Positions 26,513-35,673 of a stretch of 64,000 bases of DNA are shown here, piece by piece. The position numbers and the translations under genes are program-made. Every line of letters begins with the position of its first letter. The first letter of the stretch is position 1. The DNA comes from Pyrobaculum sp. WP30 (GTDB lineage Archaea > Thermoproteota > Thermoprotei > Thermoproteales > Thermoproteaceae), in the NCBI GenBank assembly GCA_001189275.1, contig CP012158.1, forward strand, positions 1,355,704 through 1,419,703, read 5' to 3'. Below the pieces are notes generated by a model. The model made no database searches. It was given only the letters and a program-made list of their open reading frames with translations, and had not been told where the DNA came from.

Positions 26513-26808
26513 TGTCCCTCGGGCTTATACCCCTTTCACGCCTGAAAAAAGCACTAGAGGAGGTGGGGGGCTCCATATGGTTTTTCATAGACCTAGAGCC
26601 CTACCGCACAGTCTACACCCTCACCCTCTGCGGCGGAACCCCCTGCGTCATGATCTCCGGACAAGACATGTCGCCCATTCAGCTCACCCTAGACGACTAC
26701 GTGAAGATAGAAACAGACAAGACCCGGCTAGCCAGCCTGCGCTACACCCTAGAGTACCTCCTAAGGAACACCCCCTCCATGCCCGACACGACACAGGCAG
26801 ACCGCTGA
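26509..26808 (+). CDS. Protein of unknown function
   Basis: A 98-99-residue protein coupled to apgM: GTG 26509 overlaps the apgM stop (GTGA), or ATG 26512 does so by one base. It has an N-terminal amphipathic helix (L-S-R-L-K-K-A-L-E-E-V), a beta-rich centre with two cysteines (C-G-G-T-P-C) and a C-terminal helix. The layout recalls small roadblock-like regulators, but I cannot support a family. It is followed by about 140 bases without a supported gene. Confidence 0.6.
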   Translation: MMSLGLIPLSRLKKALEEVGGSIWFFIDLEPYRTVYTLTLCGGTPCVMISGQDMSPIQLTLDDYVKIETDKTRLASLRYTLEYLLRNTPSMPDTTQADR

Positions 26809-26951
26809 TCCCCATCTTGTGGACTATGAAGAATACCCCCTTTTCATCAAATCTAGACACGTCTTTCCTCTTATGGAGCCCGTTGCCGCCACCGCCGGAC
26901 ATGAGCCCCAGCAATAAAAAAGCCGGAAGGCCCCCGGCGCGTGGGGAAAAA

Positions 26952-29348
26952 TTATTTCTTCCTACGTCTTAACGTGAGGACAACCGCAGTTGCGACTGCG
27001 GCGGCTCCGGCGGCTGTGTAGGGGCTTATGGGGGGCGCCTCGACGGTGGGTTGGCAGAGCTCTCTGGTGTAGGTTGCAACCACGGCGGAGCCGTCTGGGA
27101 GGGGGCTCGCCGTAGCGTTGCAAAGCCTCACGGTGGCGAGTGGATTGGGCACCCCCAATACGTCTCTCACCGCAGTCTTATACACGGCGTAGAAGAGCGG
27201 CTTGTAGACGCCGGGATTCGACGCAGTTACAACCTCAGCCGGCGTGTACTCCACCCCGCCTACCACAGTGGCGTTCAGCCTAACCACGGCACCCGCATCG
27301 GCCCACCCCTTCCACTCCTCCACGCCCACAATCGCGACGATGTACTGCCTCTTGGCGTAGGTCACCACAACCTTCACAGGCCTGTCCACAGCTACTTCTC
27401 TTACGGAGGGCTTAATCAGCCGAGTCCCGTTGCCGAAGTCGACGATGTCGGGGAACTTCAACACGGCGCCTTTCGGCATCCAGCCGGCTGTTTTGTTGAC
27501 TGGCGTCTCGACGGAGGCCCAGTAGTAGACCTCGGCGTACTGCGCCTTCAGCGTCATTGGCTTATCCACGCGGAACTCCCTAGCCGAGGTGCCGTTGATC
27601 AACAGACCAGCGAAGCGGGTGCCGTTCGGCAGGTCCCACGGGTCGGGAAGCCCCACGGCGTAGCTGGAGCCAGCGTCTACCCACGCCTCGGTGGAGTTGA
27701 CGGGAGCTTCCAGTCTCACCAAGTACTGTCTCTTGTACCGCGGCGCCAGCACAAGAGGCCCCTCCGCCACAGCTGAGGCCAAGCCCTCGGCAACCCAACG
27801 AGTCCCGTTGCCGAGGCTTATCACAGCCAGGGCGCTCACTGCGACACTCCTAGGCGCCCAAGTCTCGTTCAAGCCAAGAGGCGTGACGACCCGCACCAGG
27901 TAGAACACACGGCTGTAGTTCACGCGGACAGTCCTGGGCCCGTCTACAAACACACTGACCGGCTCCGCCTCCAGCCTGGTGCCGTTGGGGTAGACTATGG
28001 GCGGCGGACGCCATGTCAGAGTCGTGTTGAAGTCCGTGGTCACTGTGGCGTTGCCAGTCGGCGTGACGAAGGTGATGGGGTACTTGGTACAGTATATCGA
28101 GGTGGGCCCCCTAACCTCCACCCAGCCCCCTACCCAGCGGTACTGGCCAGACAACACTGCGCCGCCTGGGCAGAGCTTGGAGACGTTCACCAGCGCCCTG
28201 TACGGCAGTTCTGTTGTGCGGCCGTGGATCTTAACAGGCACCACGGGCCACGCGTAGACGGTGGAGTTGTCGTAGGTGCGGCCCGGGAGGACAGAAACGC
28301 CTTGGTCGTACGTCAGCTCCACCCGGGCCTGGGTGAACGCCCAACCCTTCTCCTTCAGCACGTACCTAGGCGGAGCCATCACCGTATCGTTGCCGATGAG
28401 CAGAAACGCAGAACCCAACGGCCTCAAAACAACGCCAGGATAGTTGAGATCAACATACGCGGCTACCATTGTTCTCCGCAAATATGTTGGGAATTCGTAG
28501 GGTGCTGTGTATAGTTTGGCGTTGGGGCCGTCTATCCACACGGTGTCGAAGCGGGCGCCGTCTACGTAGATGTCTAGGCGGCTCTGCCTTCCGCCCCAAT
28601 GCGACACCGCAGTGGTGATATTTCTGGGGGGCCTCTCAGCCGGGCGACAGTAGTCGAGAAGTAATGTGTGAGCCCTTCTGCCAGCGACGTATTCGCCTGC
28701 ATTGAACGATTCGGCAAAGATGCACAGTTGCTTCTCCCCAGTCCACGCATACATGAAGTAGACGTCGACGTAATACACGGTGGATGTGTTGCCTGGACAT
28801 GTGACGTTGTAGACCCCCCGCTTGACAAGCTTTAGACAGCTGAAGTCCAGCAGGGGCCTGTCGTCGCTTTTCACAGTAATCCACAGGCCGTAGCGGACGC
28901 CGACGGGCTTAAGCCACCAGATGTCGTTGAGGTGGAGGTTGCTGAAGACGTACCATTTCACATCTTTCCTCACGTCAATATCTTCGACTGGCTCGAAGAG
29001 GGCGGTGGCACGGGTGTAGGTGTACTCAATGATTGTTCCGTTGGGGAGCCAGGGCGATGCCTTCATGCCAGGATCCATGCCGTATATGGTCGTGCTCCGG
29101 TACCGGGAGAGGTCTCTGATCAACGTATCTGGCGAAAGCCCGTCGAGGATCACCTCCTCGACAGTTCGAACCTCCCACTCTCCCAAAGCTATGGGATCCT
29201 TAACGACAGATATGCCAGCGAAGCCGAACTTGTCAAGCGTGTACATGCGACTCCACATGACGTATAAGTTGTAGTTGGTATAGTAGAGTGCATACGCTGA
29301 TGTTGTCAGAAGCATCAAGGCTATCATCAATACGATCCCAACCCTCAT
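26952..29348 (-). CDS. Large surface protein with tandem beta repeats
   Basis: A 798-residue exported protein: signal peptide at residues 1-20, a long extracellular region, and a C-terminal anchor (about 773-791) ending in R-R-R-K-K. Roughly residues 420-725 hold five degenerate repeats of about 60 residues, each with Y-x-V-x-x-x-T-P, a Trp, N-G-T-R and V-D-x-P...Y. N-x-S/T sites are frequent, fitting N-glycosylation. The layout suggests a cell-surface or adhesion protein anchored in the membrane. ATG 29348 follows the signal-peptide reading. It is 40 bases downstream of the damaged secreted-protein gene. Confidence 0.75.
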   Translation of the reverse strand: MRVGIVLMIALMLLTTSAYALYYTNYNLYVMWSRMYTLDKFGFAGISVVKDPIALGEWEVRTVEEVILDGLSPDTLIRDLSRYRSTTIYGMDPGMKASPWLPNGTIIEYTYTRATALFEPVEDIDVRKDVKWYVFSNLHLNDIWWLKPVGVRYGLWITVKSDDRPLLDFSCLKLVKRGVYNVTCPGNTSTVYYVDVYFMYAWTGEKQLCIFAESFNAGEYVAGRRAHTLLLDYCRPAERPPRNITTAVSHWGGRQSRLDIYVDGARFDTVWIDGPNAKLYTAPYEFPTYLRRTMVAAYVDLNYPGVVLRPLGSAFLLIGNDTVMAPPRYVLKEKGWAFTQARVELTYDQGVSVLPGRTYDNSTVYAWPVVPVKIHGRTTELPYRALVNVSKLCPGGAVLSGQYRWVGGWVEVRGPTSIYCTKYPITFVTPTGNATVTTDFNTTLTWRPPPIVYPNGTRLEAEPVSVFVDGPRTVRVNYSRVFYLVRVVTPLGLNETWAPRSVAVSALAVISLGNGTRWVAEGLASAVAEGPLVLAPRYKRQYLVRLEAPVNSTEAWVDAGSSYAVGLPDPWDLPNGTRFAGLLINGTSAREFRVDKPMTLKAQYAEVYYWASVETPVNKTAGWMPKGAVLKFPDIVDFGNGTRLIKPSVREVAVDRPVKVVVTYAKRQYIVAIVGVEEWKGWADAGAVVRLNATVVGGVEYTPAEVVTASNPGVYKPLFYAVYKTAVRDVLGVPNPLATVRLCNATASPLPDGSAVVATYTRELCQPTVEAPPISPYTAAGAAAVATAVVLTLRRRKK

Positions 29349-29391
29349 GTAAAAAAGACAGGGGGAGTTTAAATAGAACCGTTAAGCACAG

Positions 29392-30225
29392 TTATTTGGA
29401 TTGTTGGCTGGGGGGCGGGCACACATTGCAGTAGACTACGCCGCCACAGTTTTGTGCTTGTTTGAATCCGCAGACGTTGTTGTCGGGGGCTTTTGTGTGG
29501 TAGCTGTTGCCGTTTGCTGTGTAGACGCCAGCGGAGACTGTATCTGTGTATGTGCGGTCTACGCCGCATCCGAATTCATGCACTTCATACTTCTTGACTA
29601 CCTGTACCGAGTAGCCGTTTCCACCTTGTTGGAGGTTTCTGTGCTCCATGCCTTTCGGTATTCTGACTTGTTGCGGGACGCACGTCGTTTTTGGCCTATC
29701 CGGTTCATAGTATTCGGGGGGTGGCGGGGCTTGGTCTCGCCTGATCGTCCAGCCGTAGAGGGCGTCGTAGGCCACCAGCTGGTCGCCGAGGTACAGCTTG
29801 AGGTAGCCGCTGTACGTCACGTTGATGTAGATCCAGCCGTCGGCTTCGGCTATCTTCTTCTCCGCCGTAGTTATCTGAACATCAAGCCTGTAGGGGTAGG
29901 CACCTGTTAGGTTGTACCTGTAGTAGAACGGCATGGCGGCAGTCTGCTTGTCAGCCACATAGGTCAGGCCTGTGCCGTAGCCCACGCAGTCTTTGATGTG
30001 TACAAACGGCGCAACGCCCATGGCTATGCCGCTTGGGCCCCAGAACACCGGAATCGCGAGCTTCTGTGTGGGGGACCAGGGCCCGGAGCTATACCAACTG
30101 CCGACGTATACTGGCACCTTGTAGAGGTATTGCCCGTCTTTGTACACGCTTACCGTGTAGTTGTTGTTGAACACCAGCCTGACGACGCCGAGCGACACTC
30201 GGCGGCCAGCCGCTCCACTTCCCAC
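29392..30225 (-). CDS. Secreted-type protein of unknown function, 5' end uncertain
   Basis: A 277-residue ORF with the composition of an extracellular protein (many Tyr, Pro, Asn, paired Cys, N-x-S/T sites, and a Cys-rich end C-G-G-V-V-Y-C-N-V-C-P-P-P). It lacks a signal peptide. A TATA-like CCTTTTAAAGG lies 25 bases before GTG 30225, so a leaderless start is possible. However, upstream sequence in the preceding frame (30226-30420) reads as a protein of the same style, which suggests a longer gene broken by a one-base insertion. No family was recognised. Confidence 0.5.
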   Translation of the reverse strand: MGSGAAGRRVSLGVVRLVFNNNYTVSVYKDGQYLYKVPVYVGSWYSSGPWSPTQKLAIPVFWGPSGIAMGVAPFVHIKDCVGYGTGLTYVADKQTAAMPFYYRYNLTGAYPYRLDVQITTAEKKIAEADGWIYINVTYSGYLKLYLGDQLVAYDALYGWTIRRDQAPPPPEYYEPDRPKTTCVPQQVRIPKGMEHRNLQQGGNGYSVQVVKKYEVHEFGCGVDRTYTDTVSAGVYTANGNSYHTKAPDNNVCGFKQAQNCGGVVYCNVCPPPSQQSK

Positions 30226-30420
30226 ACTCGATCTGCCTTGCTTTTCCTTTAAAAGGCACGGGGTTGCGGTATCCGTCTGTCCGTATGTGGCAGGCGTAGG
30301 GGTCTAAGCCTATGTGCCAGTACTCGCCGCTACTGCCCGGGTTGAGGTTCACGGCATAAGAAACCCCTGGCATCCGAACGCAGAATTGGCCTAGAGAAAG
30401 TTGAGGGTGGTCCTCGACCT
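30226..30420 (-). pseudogene. Remnant frame upstream of the secreted-protein ORF
   Basis: In the frame of ATG 30373 the minus strand reads a Pro/Gly/Tyr/Trp-rich peptide (for example S-G-E-Y-W-H-I-G-L-D-P-Y-A-C) that runs open from a stop near 30421 to below 30200. It has no signal peptide, and mptE occupies its 5' edge. A +1 shift joins it to the 277-residue ORF. It may be the stub of a truncated secreted-protein gene. The alternative is that it is non-coding and the leaderless GTG 30225 is real. Confidence 0.35.
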
Positions 30421-31011
30421 AAGCCTCCTCAGCAGGTGGGAGGCCAGAGCCAGCTTCTTCCTCTTCACCGCGTCGTCTCTCTTCAGAACGAGGTGAGGGT
30501 AGAACCCAGACACGGTGACCTCCACCGCGCCCATGTAGTACGCCAGGTAGACGGCTCTGTCGCCGTCTGTGAAGCCCGATATGTTGAAGGTACAGCCCCG
30601 CGGCCAGCTCTGCACAGTGTACACCCAGGGCCCACGCGACACCCGCCAGTAGTTGTCGCCGTGGACGTGCACCACCGCCGACCTGCCCAGCCACACGCCA
30701 TCTGGCTCGAAGTCTAGGTCGCTCACCACCACGTCCGCCCTCACGTTGCGCCGCTCCAGCTTCCTTGCCGTGTATCCCTCCACGGCCACGACCACGGAGC
30801 CGCTGGCCAACCTCTCGAAGGGGGGCATATACACCACGGGGTTGCTCCAGTCGAAATCTCGCAACGTGTCTATCGAAACGCCGCCTAGACTGGCGGCAAC
30901 CCCCGCCGCTTCCTCGTCTCTGTGGAAGGACAGCTCCGGAAGCAACCTAGTGGCTAGCCGCATCACGTAAAGCCACTCCAGGGGCTCAAATACGACAGGC
31001 CTGCAGGTCAC
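30391..31011 (-). CDS. mptE: 6-hydroxymethylpterin pyrophosphokinase (MptE-like, DUF115)
   Basis: A 206-residue DUF115 protein. V-V-V-S-D-L-D-F-E-P-D and V-H-V-H-G-D-N are the signature segments of archaeal MptE, which transfers pyrophosphate to 6-hydroxymethyl-7,8-dihydropterin on the way to folate or methanopterin-type cofactors. ATG 31011 overlaps the dtdA stop (ATGA). Length is usual for the family. Confidence 0.8.
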   Translation of the reverse strand: MTCRPVVFEPLEWLYVMRLATRLLPELSFHRDEEAAGVAASLGGVSIDTLRDFDWSNPVVYMPPFERLASGSVVVAVEGYTARKLERRNVRADVVVSDLDFEPDGVWLGRSAVVHVHGDNYWRVSRGPWVYTVQSWPRGCTFNISGFTDGDRAVYLAYYMGAVEVTVSGFYPHLVLKRDDAVKRKKLALASHLLRRLRSRTTLNFL

Positions 31012-31766
31012 CCCTTCAGCACAACCTCCACGCCTTGGCTCCTGAGAAACTCCACAACCTCGCCCCGGGTGGGGTTTTTCACGTTTTTCCTAAAAACAAC
31101 AGCCTTCTTAACTGGCGCGGTGTGTTTCCTGTAGGCTGTCTTGACCGCCTCTAGGGTTATCTCCACGTATTTAGGCACCACATGGCCTAGGTCCACCTCG
31201 CCCCTCAACGCCATGTCTGCAACCGTCACGTAATGCAGATCTCCCACCACCATAGCTGGCGGGTTCTCAGGCAGGACGCCGCCCAGCGTCTCCTCCACGG
31301 AGCGGAGGAGGACGTCAACGGCTTTTCTGTCTGTCCACTCACCCTCTGTACTACCCACTTCTACAAATGTGGCAGACACCGCCGAGGTGTTTGGGGGGTG
31401 ATGGGTGGCTTCAAAGGCGCAGGTAAACGGCTCATATGCATACTTACATAGAGCTCTAAAGACTGCAGAGACGAGGTGGGGATTCGAGACGGATACGTCG
31501 GGCCAGGTCCCCGGCGTGTGGACGGTGAAAATGGGCCTGGGGTTGCTCATCTCGTGTCTAGAGATAAAGACGGCGTATTTCCCCAAGTCCGCCAAGACGT
31601 CTTCTCTGTGGAACTCTGTGGAGTCCCCCCTATGCACCACCACTGGGAGGTCCCTGTATTTTCTAATCTCCACCTCGCCCCGCGTCTCAACAAGCGGCAC
31701 CTCTTTCAACAAGTCGAGAAAGGTGCGCGAGACCGGGTCCCCCAGCGAAAGCACTAACACATACAC
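31008..31766 (-). CDS. dtdA: D-aminoacyl-tRNA deacylase (DTD2 type)
   Basis: A 252-residue archaeal/plant-type D-aminoacyl-tRNA deacylase that removes D-amino acids from tRNA. The family segments F-E-A-T-H-H-P-P and V-G-D-L-H-Y are visible, as is the N-terminal V-L-S-L-G-D-P-V-S. GTG 31766 is about 24 bases downstream of a TATA-like TTTTAATCC that lies inside the 3' end of the dehydrogenase gene, so it has its own leaderless promoter. It is coupled to mptE by ATGA. Confidence 0.9.
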   Translation of the reverse strand: MYVLVLSLGDPVSRTFLDLLKEVPLVETRGEVEIRKYRDLPVVVHRGDSTEFHREDVLADLGKYAVFISRHEMSNPRPIFTVHTPGTWPDVSVSNPHLVSAVFRALCKYAYEPFTCAFEATHHPPNTSAVSATFVEVGSTEGEWTDRKAVDVLLRSVEETLGGVLPENPPAMVVGDLHYVTVADMALRGEVDLGHVVPKYVEITLEAVKTAYRKHTAPVKKAVVFRKNVKNPTRGEVVEFLRSQGVEVVLKG

Positions 31767-31771
31767 TGGAG

Positions 31772-31779
31772 AAAAAAAA
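31772..31779 (-). terminator. T8 tract after the dehydrogenase stop
   Basis: Eight T residues on the minus strand directly follow the TAG stop of the alcohol dehydrogenase-family gene (31780-31782), a pattern typical of archaeal intrinsic termination. The tract also lies between the dtdA TATA box and its GTG, so a transcript from the upstream unit would end just before the dtdA coding region. Confidence 0.5.
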
Positions 31780-32748
31780 CTAGGGGATTAAAACAGCTCT
31801 CCCAAAGACGATGCCCCGTTCCATATCTTCGTGAGCCCTGGCGGCATCTTCCAACCGGTACTCCGTGTAGAAAGGCCTTATGAGACCTCTCTTCAACAAA
31901 TCAAGCGCCTCGTAGATATCCCAAGGCCTAAACGCCATGCTCCCAACAACCTTTACCTGCCGCAGGATAATCAAGGCAGGACTTATCAAAGCCCTCTCAC
32001 CCGTGACGTTCCCTATCACCACCACCACCCCATTTCTCTTTACCAGCTTCAAAGACCTCTCAAACGTAGGGCTCCCCACGGTATCCACAACCACGTCAAA
32101 ATCCTTATCCCCCTCCCCCGCCGTCTTTATACCCAACTCCGACAACACCTTAGCCTTCTCGCGCGACCTCGTAGAGACATACACCTCCCCGCCCCTCACA
32201 CTGGCAAGCTGCGCTATGTAGAGGCCGGTGCCCCCGGCCCCCACCACCAAGACCCTCCTCCCATCCACATCCACATGTCTAAGAGCGTAGACAGCGGTAG
32301 AAAGCGGACAAGTGGCAACGACAGCGGCTCTTGGATCCACCCCGTGGAACGGATGCACAAACCTGGCAGGCAACAACACATATTCTGCATATGTGCCGTG
32401 GCGGGACTCCCCCAGAAGCTCCGCATTTCTACACAAATTCTCCAACCCCCTCCGACAGTATTCACACGTGCCGTCATATACGGCCGAAAGAAACACCCTA
32501 GCACCAACCAGCTCCTTCTCAACGCCCGGCCCCACCTCCACCACTCTCCCAACCCCCTCGTGGCCAGGCACCACAGGCGGCTTCACGTGAGGAAACGCAC
32601 CTTTACGCACCACTAAATCCCTGCCGCAGACACCCGCCGCCTCGATCTTCACAACCACCTCACCAGGCCCCGGCTTGGGATCCGGCAGATCTGTATACTG
32701 CAAAGCCTCGCGCGGCTCCCCAAACTTAACAAGCTGTACCGCCCTCAC
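31780..32748 (-). CDS. Zinc-type alcohol dehydrogenase-family oxidoreductase
   Basis: A 322-residue MDR-superfamily enzyme. Catalytic-zinc residues are C-G-R-D near 40 and G-H-E-G-V-G near 65, a structural-zinc-like C-E-Y-C...C follows near 96-107, and the NAD(P) fold has V-G-A-G-G-T-G. It is close in style to crenarchaeal acryloyl-CoA reductases and to zinc alcohol dehydrogenases; the substrate is not certain. ATG/GTG 32748 overlaps the stop of the acyl-CoA ligase by 4 bases, so they form one unit, probably acting on a short-chain acyl-CoA or alcohol. Confidence 0.8.
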   Translation of the reverse strand: MRAVQLVKFGEPREALQYTDLPDPKPGPGEVVVKIEAAGVCGRDLVVRKGAFPHVKPPVVPGHEGVGRVVEVGPGVEKELVGARVFLSAVYDGTCEYCRRGLENLCRNAELLGESRHGTYAEYVLLPARFVHPFHGVDPRAAVVATCPLSTAVYALRHVDVDGRRVLVVGAGGTGLYIAQLASVRGGEVYVSTRSREKAKVLSELGIKTAGEGDKDFDVVVDTVGSPTFERSLKLVKRNGVVVVIGNVTGERALISPALIILRQVKVVGSMAFRPWDIYEALDLLKRGLIRPFYTEYRLEDAARAHEDMERGIVFGRAVLIP

Positions 32749-34385
32749 TTCAACACCTCCTTAAACTGCTCCTTCAGAACCTTCTTGTCGATCTTGCCCG
32801 TGCCCGTCAGCGGCAGTTGCTGCACGAAGATCACCCTGTCCGGCAACCACCACTTCGGTATCTTGCCCGCCTCCACAAACTTCTCAAGGTGCTTTATTAT
32901 GTCTTGCTCAGTAGCCGACGCGCCAGGTTTCAGGATCACCACGGCGACGGGCCTCTCGCCCCACTTCTCATGCGGCACCCCAATCACCGCCACCTGCGCC
33001 ACGGCTGGGTGCGTCGCTATGAGGTCCTCGAGCTGTAGAGACGAGATCCACTCCCCGCCCGACTTAATCACGTCCTTAGCTCTGTCTACGATACGGACGC
33101 GGCCGTCGGGAAGCCACACGGCGACGTCACCTGTGTGGAACCAGCCGCCTTTCCACGCCTCCCTGGTCTTCTCCAGGTCGCCTAGGTACTCAGGGGTCAC
33201 CCAAGGAGACCTCACCACGATTTCACCCATAGTCTTCCCGTCCCGGGGGACCGGGTTCAGGTTCTCGTCGGCGACTATCAAGTCCACTAACGGTATTGGG
33301 AGGCCGGTCGCGGTGAGCAGGTTGTAGTACTCCTCCACATCTTCAGGCATCTTCTCCGTAGGTCTAAAGAAGCCCAGCGTCAAGATCGGCGCAGTCTCCG
33401 TCAAGCCATAGCCGACTCTCGGGATAAAGCCCGCCTCGGCGGCCTTCCTAGCCAGCTCCTTGGGCAACGCGGCGCCGCCGACCACGAACATTGGCTTAAC
33501 CTCTCTGATCTTCGCCAAATACTTCGGCAGCTCCGGGGCTGTCACCAACATGTACAACATGGTGGGGACGCCGGCCAGCGACTTGACCTCCTCCTCCGCG
33601 ACCAGCTTCACCGTGTGGTTCGGGTCAAAGCGGCCTGGGTACACCTGCCGCCACCCCAACAAGGCGAAGGTCCAAGGGGTCCCCCAGCCGTGGACATGGA
33701 ACATGGGAACCAGCTGGAGGAAGGTGCATGGCTTCTCTGCGCATTCGGGTCTGGCGAAGCCTCTGTAGCCGGCGAAGGCTATCGCTGAGGTGAGGGTGTG
33801 TAGCGTCAGTGCTCTGTGGGTGAAGTAGGCGCCTTTTGGTTTGCCTGTGGTGCCGCTGGTGTAGCCTATTGTGGCAACCGTGTCCTCGCTGATTTCTGGG
33901 AACGGCTTTGGCTGTCCTTGTTTTATCACGTCTTCTATTTCGGGGTCTTTTGTGGCTGGGCCGAGCCCGTCTGAGATCTGTATGTAGATCTGGACGGTTT
34001 TTAGGTGGGGTTTGAGCTTCTCCACGAGTGGTGCGAAGTCTCTGTGGTATATCAGCGCCTTGTCCCCGGCGTGGTTTATTATGTAGGCTATGTCCTCCGG
34101 GGCCAGTCTCACGTTGACGGGGTGGAGGACGGCGCCCACGCCGGGGACGGCCCAGTACAGATCGAAGTGCCAAATGGTGTTCCAGTCGAGCGTGGCCACC
34201 TTATCGCCAGGCCCCACGCCCATCTGCCGTAAGCCGTCTGCTAGTCGGAGCGTCTTCTCGTATTCCTTGGCGTATGTGGAGCGGATGTTGTTGCCGTGGG
34301 GTGGGAGGTGGGCTACTTCAACATCTCCGAAGATCTCCTTTATATATTTCCATAGGTTGTTTAATGTCAGTTGATATTTCTCCAT
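32745..34385 (-). CDS. AMP-forming acyl-CoA ligase
   Basis: A 546-residue adenylate-forming enzyme that activates a carboxylic acid to acyl-CoA. The core motifs are G-Y-T-S-G-T-T-G-K-P-K-G, Y-G-L-T-E-T-A, W-F-H-T-G-D-V-A and D-R-A-K-D-V-I-K-S-G-G-E-W-I-S, with the C-terminal lysine in T-G-K-I-D-K-K. It resembles medium- and long-chain fatty acid ligases; the exact acid is unknown. ATG 34385 lies about 23 bases after a TATA box (GATAAAAATAAAACA). The ORF extends to 34481 but that part precedes the promoter. Confidence 0.85.
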   Translation of the reverse strand: MEKYQLTLNNLWKYIKEIFGDVEVAHLPPHGNNIRSTYAKEYEKTLRLADGLRQMGVGPGDKVATLDWNTIWHFDLYWAVPGVGAVLHPVNVRLAPEDIAYIINHAGDKALIYHRDFAPLVEKLKPHLKTVQIYIQISDGLGPATKDPEIEDVIKQGQPKPFPEISEDTVATIGYTSGTTGKPKGAYFTHRALTLHTLTSAIAFAGYRGFARPECAEKPCTFLQLVPMFHVHGWGTPWTFALLGWRQVYPGRFDPNHTVKLVAEEEVKSLAGVPTMLYMLVTAPELPKYLAKIREVKPMFVVGGAALPKELARKAAEAGFIPRVGYGLTETAPILTLGFFRPTEKMPEDVEEYYNLLTATGLPIPLVDLIVADENLNPVPRDGKTMGEIVVRSPWVTPEYLGDLEKTREAWKGGWFHTGDVAVWLPDGRVRIVDRAKDVIKSGGEWISSLQLEDLIATHPAVAQVAVIGVPHEKWGERPVAVVILKPGASATEQDIIKHLEKFVEAGKIPKWWLPDRVIFVQQLPLTGTGKIDKKVLKEQFKEVLK

Positions 34386-34470
34386 GGAATAAGATAATGT
34401 TTTATTTTTATCAGTTTCTTTAGGCAGAAGGCGAAGTGCTATTTTTATTAACTCCATTTGTCTCTTCTCT

Positions 34471-35673
34471 ATGGAGACCAAAGCCGTGTCTCTCCTAGGC
34501 AGGCTGATCTCTATACCTACGGTGAATCCCCCTGGCGAGAAGTATCAAGAGTTTGTAGAGTTTGCCGAGAAATATTTCAAGTCTTTGGGTCTAGATACGG
34601 AGGTCGTCGAGGTCCCCAAGTCTGAGGTTGCGAAGCACTGCGCCGAGTGTGCGGAGTACCCGAGGCTTATTCTGCTGGCTAGGTTGGGGGAGCCTAAGAT
34701 CCACTTCAACGGGCACTACGACGTGGTGCCGCCTGGGCCCTTGGAGAGTTGGAAGGTCACGAGGCCCTTCGAGCCTGTGTACCGCGAGGGGAGGCTGTAT
34801 GGGAGGGGGGCTGTTGACATGAAGGGCGGTCTGACCTCAATTATGTTGGCTGTGGAGAAGGCGGTGGCTGCTGGGTTGAAGAATTTCGAGGTGTCTTTCG
34901 TGCCGGACGAGGAGACCGGCGGGGAGACGGGGGCTGGCTACTTGGCGCGGTCGGGTAAGGTGAAGGCGCCGTGGGTGGTGATTGCGGAGGGCTCTGGCGA
35001 GGACAACATCTGGATCGGCCACAGGGGGCTGGTGTGGTTTCTGGTGGAGGTGTATGGGAAGCAGGCGCACGGCTCCACGCCGTGGCTTGGCCTAAACGCC
35101 TTCGAGGGGGCGGCGTATATCGCCCAGAGGCTTCAGGAGTACGTGAAGACTGTTTCGACCCGCGTGAGTAGGTACGAATTCGACGACCCGAGGGGCGCCT
35201 CGCCTACCGTGACCATGGGTGGGGAGGTGAGGGGGTCTGTCAAGACCAACGTGGTGCCGGGCTACTTCGCCTTCTCCGTGGACCGGAGGGTGATACCGGA
35301 GGAGGACGTGGAGCAGGTCAGGCGCGAGTTTGTGGAGTTCGTGGAGAAGGTGGCTAAGGAGGTGCCGCATAAGGTGGAGGTCAAGGTGACTAACGTCTCC
35401 GAGGCGGCGCTGGTGGAGCCCAGCCACCCGCTGGTTGAGGCGCTGGCCGCGGCGGCGGAGGCCGTCACTGGAAAGAAGCCAAGGAGGACGGTCTGTATCG
35501 GCGGCTTGGACGCCCGCTTCTTCATAAAGGCCGGGATCCCCACGGTCACCTACGGGCCGGGGCCCATAGGGCTTGCCCACGCCCCCGACGAATACGTGGA
35601 GGTGAGGCAGGTGGTCAACGTGGCCGAGATCTACTTCAACTTAATAAGGAAGCTGACCTCCTCCCCGCCTTAA
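34471..35673 (+). CDS. M20-family peptidase/deacylase (ArgE/DapE-like)
   Basis: A 400-residue two-zinc amidohydrolase. Metal ligands are in F-N-G-H-Y-D-V-V-P, R-G-A-V-D-M-K-G-G, D-E-E-T-G-G and the C-terminal L-A-H-A-P-D-E. It may hydrolyse an N-acyl amino acid or a peptide. ATG 34471 is about 24 bases after GCTATTTTTATTAAC. The last codons (T-S-S-P-P, TAA) fall inside the hairpin of the neighbouring insertion remnant, so the native C-terminus may have been replaced. Confidence 0.8.
   Translation: METKAVSLLGRLISIPTVNPPGEKYQEFVEFAEKYFKSLGLDTEVVEVPKSEVAKHCAECAEYPRLILLARLGEPKIHFNGHYDVVPPGPLESWKVTRPFEPVYREGRLYGRGAVDMKGGLTSIMLAVEKAVAAGLKNFEVSFVPDEETGGETGAGYLARSGKVKAPWVVIAEGSGEDNIWIGHRGLVWFLVEVYGKQAHGSTPWLGLNAFEGAAYIAQRLQEYVKTVSTRVSRYEFDDPRGASPTVTMGGEVRGSVKTNVVPGYFAFSVDRRVIPEEDVEQVRREFVEFVEKVAKEVPHKVEVKVTNVSEAALVEPSHPLVEALAAAAEAVTGKKPRRTVCIGGLDARFFIKAGIPTVTYGPGPIGLAHAPDEYVEVRQVVNVAEIYFNLIRKLTSSPP

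Noticed and set aside
26684-26914. Minus-strand ORF with a Gly-rich start (M-S-G-G-G-G-N-G)
   Set aside because: Its second half is antisense to the 99-residue gene and reads like a shadow; no TATA box sits at the right distance.
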